A stretch of 16,852 bases of DNA from Clostridiales bacterium UBA1380 (GTDB taxonomy: Bacteria; Bacillota; Clostridia; Oscillospirales; CAG-272): contig DBRA01000008.1 of NCBI GenBank assembly GCA_002305445.1, forward strand, positions 1-16,852, in the 5' to 3' direction. A model generated the notes under the pieces. It was not told the DNA's origin. It worked only from the letters and a program-made list of their open reading frames with translations, and made no database searches. Positions 15,061 through 16,852 of the stretch are shown here, piece by piece; position 1 is the first letter of the stretch, and each line of letters begins with the position of its first letter. The translations under genes were made by a program, and so were the position numbers.

Positions 15061-16020
15061 ATGATGATTATTATGATTAACTCTACGGACGACGGCGTAA
15101 CCGTCAAGGACTTGCTTCGCCGGCTGCGCATGTCCTCGTCTCAGATAAAGCACATCAAATTCCTGCCGGACGGGCTGACCGTCAACGGCGAACGCGTCAC
15201 CGTGCGCCGCGTTCTGCGCGCCGGCGACATTCTGCATGTGCGCGACGGGGACAGCAGAGCGGACGTCAACCCGTATATCGTGCCGTCACCGCTCGACGTG
15301 CGCATCGTGTACGAGGACGACGACATCGCCGTCGCGGACAAACCTCCCGACATGCCGACGCATCCGTCGCGCGGGCACGCAGCCGACACGCTCGCCAACG
15401 CTCTCGCGAACCGCTACAGCGGCGAGCCGTACGTGTTCCGTCCGATAAGCAGGCTCGACCGCGACACGAGCGGACTCGTGCTGACGGCGCGCAGCCGCCT
15501 CGCCGCGTCGATTATGAGCGCGAGGATGGCGCGCGGGGAGGTGCACAAGATGTACGTCGCAGTGCTCGAGGGTGTGCCGCGCGAAAAGTCCGGCGTCGTG
15601 CGCGGATACATCCTGCGCTGCACCGACAGCATCATAACGCGCCGCTTCGTGTCCGAAGACGCATATGCCGGAGAGGGCGAAGAATGCGCGACCGGCTATG
15701 CCGTCATAGCCGAAGCCGGTGGCCGCTGCGCTGTCGCCGTGCGTCCGTATACCGGCAGAACGCACCAGATACGCGCCACATTCGCCGCGATGGGCTGTCC
15801 GCTCGCCGGCGACGAGCTGTACGGCGGCAGCCGCGGCCTTATCGGCCGTCAGGCGCTTCACGCCTGCTCGCTGCGTTTCGAAGCGCCGTGCGGAGACCGC
15901 CTTGCGCTGTACAGCGCGCCGCCCACCGATATACGTTCGCTTATCGCGGCCCTTTTCGGCGAAGCTGCCGAGCGCGACATCGTAAACATGATTGAAGAAG
16001 GTACACTGCCTTGTCTGTGA
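15061..16020 (+). CDS. RluA-family 23S rRNA/tRNA pseudouridine synthase
   Basis: The enzyme isomerises uridine to pseudouridine in RNA; the exact target (rRNA or tRNA site) cannot be read from the sequence. The 319-residue protein has an N-terminal S4-like RNA-binding segment (about 12-62: VTVKDLLRRL, LTVNGERV, LRAGDIL) and a catalytic domain with ISRLDRDTSGLVL (129-141), where Asp133 is the catalytic Asp. It also carries PYTGRTHQIR and GDELYGG, both family hallmarks. Length is normal. The frame is closed upstream by TAA at 15046, ATG occurs at 15061, 15064 and 15073, and none has a Shine-Dalgarno site. Together with the promoter position this points to leaderless translation or a start at 15073. 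The 3' end overlaps the next gene. Confidence 0.93.
   Translation: MMIIMINSTDDGVTVKDLLRRLRMSSSQIKHIKFLPDGLTVNGERVTVRRVLRAGDILHVRDGDSRADVNPYIVPSPLDVRIVYEDDDIAVADKPPDMPTHPSRGHAADTLANALANRYSGEPYVFRPISRLDRDTSGLVLTARSRLAASIMSARMARGEVHKMYVAVLEGVPREKSGVVRGYILRCTDSIITRRFVSEDAYAGEGEECATGYAVIAEAGGRCAVAVRPYTGRTHQIRATFAAMGCPLAGDELYGGSRGLIGRQALHACSLRFEAPCGDRLALYSAPPTDIRSLIAALFGEAAERDIVNMIEEGTLPCL
15996..16001 (+). promoter_or_regulatory. ribosome binding site deciding a TTG start
   Basis: AGAAGG ends 9 nt before TTG 16011 but 15 nt before the alternative GTG 16017, so the TTG is the better start of the DUF3810 gene. The site lies inside the rluA-like reading frame. Confidence 0.6.
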
Positions 16021-16852
16021 AATCATTCTATAAACGGCTGACAGGATGGGTCGCGCCCGCAGCGCTCGTCCTTTTCGCGCTCGCCGCCGTATCGGCAGGG
16101 CTACATATAGCTATGGCTTTGTCGCGCGGGTTCTCGGACTTCTGGAACGAAAACGTCGCTTCGTTTTTCCGCGCTCTGAACGCAAAAGTAACGATGTGGC
16201 TGCCGTTTTCGCTCGCCGAGACGATCGTGCTCGCGCTTCCGTTCGCGCTCGTTGCGCTGATCGCGGTATGCGCGCGCATGGCGAAGAAAAGCTGGAGGCA
16301 CACGATACGCTTCTCGCTTTCGCTGCTCTCGGTTCTCGCGCTGATTTACACGATGTTCGTGTTCACGTTCGCAGCCGGATACAAGGGCAGCACGCTCGAC
16401 GAGAAGCTCGGGCTCGAAGACGGCGCCGTAAGCGCGGAAGAGCTCTATTACACGGCCGCCGAGCTGCTTGACGACATAGCCGCGGAGCTTGACGATGTCG
16501 GCTTCGAGTTCATGGGCGCGTCGAAGATGCCCTACGGTATAGACGAGCTGAACGAAAAGCTGATGACCGCGTATGACGCTGCCTGCGGCAAGTACCCGTT
16601 CATCCAAAGGCTGCGCAGCCGCGTAAAGCCGATCGCGCTGAGCTATCTGATGACATATACGCACATATCGGGCGTCTACTCGTTCTTCACGGGCGAAGCC
16701 AACATCAATTACAACTACCCCGATTACGTCGTCGTCTACACGGCCGCGCACGAGCTCGCGCATCAGCGCGGCATCGCGCGCGAAAACGAGGCGAACTTCG
16801 TGGCGTTCCTCGTCTGCTGCAGCTCGGACGACCCGTACATCCGCTACAGCGG
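16011..16852 (+). CDS. DUF3810 family membrane protein, zincin-like (3' end outside window)
   Basis: About 280 residues are present and the frame is still open at the window end. Three membrane helices (about residues 13-37, 63-89 and 98-122 from the TTG) are followed by a soluble part. The motif AAHELAHQRGIARENEANF (245-263) contains HExxH (His247, Glu248, His251) with acidic residues Glu258 and Glu260 as possible third metal ligand, as in DUF3810 proteins. This suggests a metal-dependent membrane peptidase, but I know of no proven activity. Start choice: the frame has no ATG before 16113, which lies within the first helix region; TTG 16011 has an optimally spaced AGAAGG, and GTG 16017 forms a GTGA overlap with the preceding stop. 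Either way it overlaps rluA and is translationally coupled. Confidence 0.78.
   Translation, partial: MSVKSFYKRLTGWVAPAALVLFALAAVSAGLHIAMALSRGFSDFWNENVASFFRALNAKVTMWLPFSLAETIVLALPFALVALIAVCARMAKKSWRHTIRFSLSLLSVLALIYTMFVFTFAAGYKGSTLDEKLGLEDGAVSAEELYYTAAELLDDIAAELDDVGFEFMGASKMPYGIDELNEKLMTAYDAACGKYPFIQRLRSRVKPIALSYLMTYTHISGVYSFFTGEANINYNYPDYVVVYTAAHELAHQRGIARENEANFVAFLVCCSSDDPYIRYS

Overview
The window is a gene-dense, GC-rich stretch of bacterial chromosome, most likely from an anaerobic Clostridia member (Oscillospirales- or Christensenellales-like gut Firmicute; inference). The reasons are the SpoIID and SleB-type cell-wall proteins, the DUF3810 and DUF6873-like proteins, GTGA/ATGA gene overlaps, occasional GTG and TTG starts with G-rich Shine-Dalgarno sites, and closest recalled resemblances to clostridial families. 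There are no tRNA, rRNA, IS or CRISPR features.

Region 1 (1-8924, all + strand) is one tightly packed run: the C-terminal part of an M18 aminopeptidase, a small three-helix SemiSWEET/PQ-loop-like membrane protein, release factor 1 (prfA), a Sua5-type threonylcarbamoyl-AMP synthase overlapping prfA by 4 nt, a divergent type IIA topoisomerase A subunit, a secreted 170-aa protein of unknown function, a membrane-anchored SpoIID/LytB-type lytic transglycosylase, and a GME-fold (DUF6873-like) protein overlapping spoIID by 4 nt. It ends at a strong bidirectional terminator. The theme is translation fidelity and DNA topology followed by a cell-envelope/sporulation-like module.

Region 2 (8941-14953, all - strand) reads toward the same terminator. 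In transcription order it has a clear promoter, a GH95 alpha-L-fucosidase, an intercistronic GNRA-capped hairpin, a GH31 YicI-type alpha-xylosidase, a small secreted SleB-like protein that seems to lack its catalytic glutamate, and a flavodoxin-family protein with an Isf-like cysteine cluster. The two glycosidases lack signal peptides and together fit intracellular trimming of fucosylated xyloglucan oligosaccharides; no transporter or regulator for them lies in the window.

Region 3 (14883-16852, + strand) starts with a 178-nt divergent intergenic region that holds a compound palindrome and two promoters. It continues with an RluA-family pseudouridine synthase, whose promoter sits so close to the first ATG that the mRNA may be leaderless, and a partial DUF3810 membrane protein with a zincin-like HELAH motif that overlaps it and probably begins at TTG.

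No wholly new multi-gene system is evident. The best leads are the SpoIID/GME-fold pair, the natural quinolone-region substitutions in the topoisomerase, the likely leaderless RluA gene, the inactive-looking SleB domain, and the structured intergenic elements.
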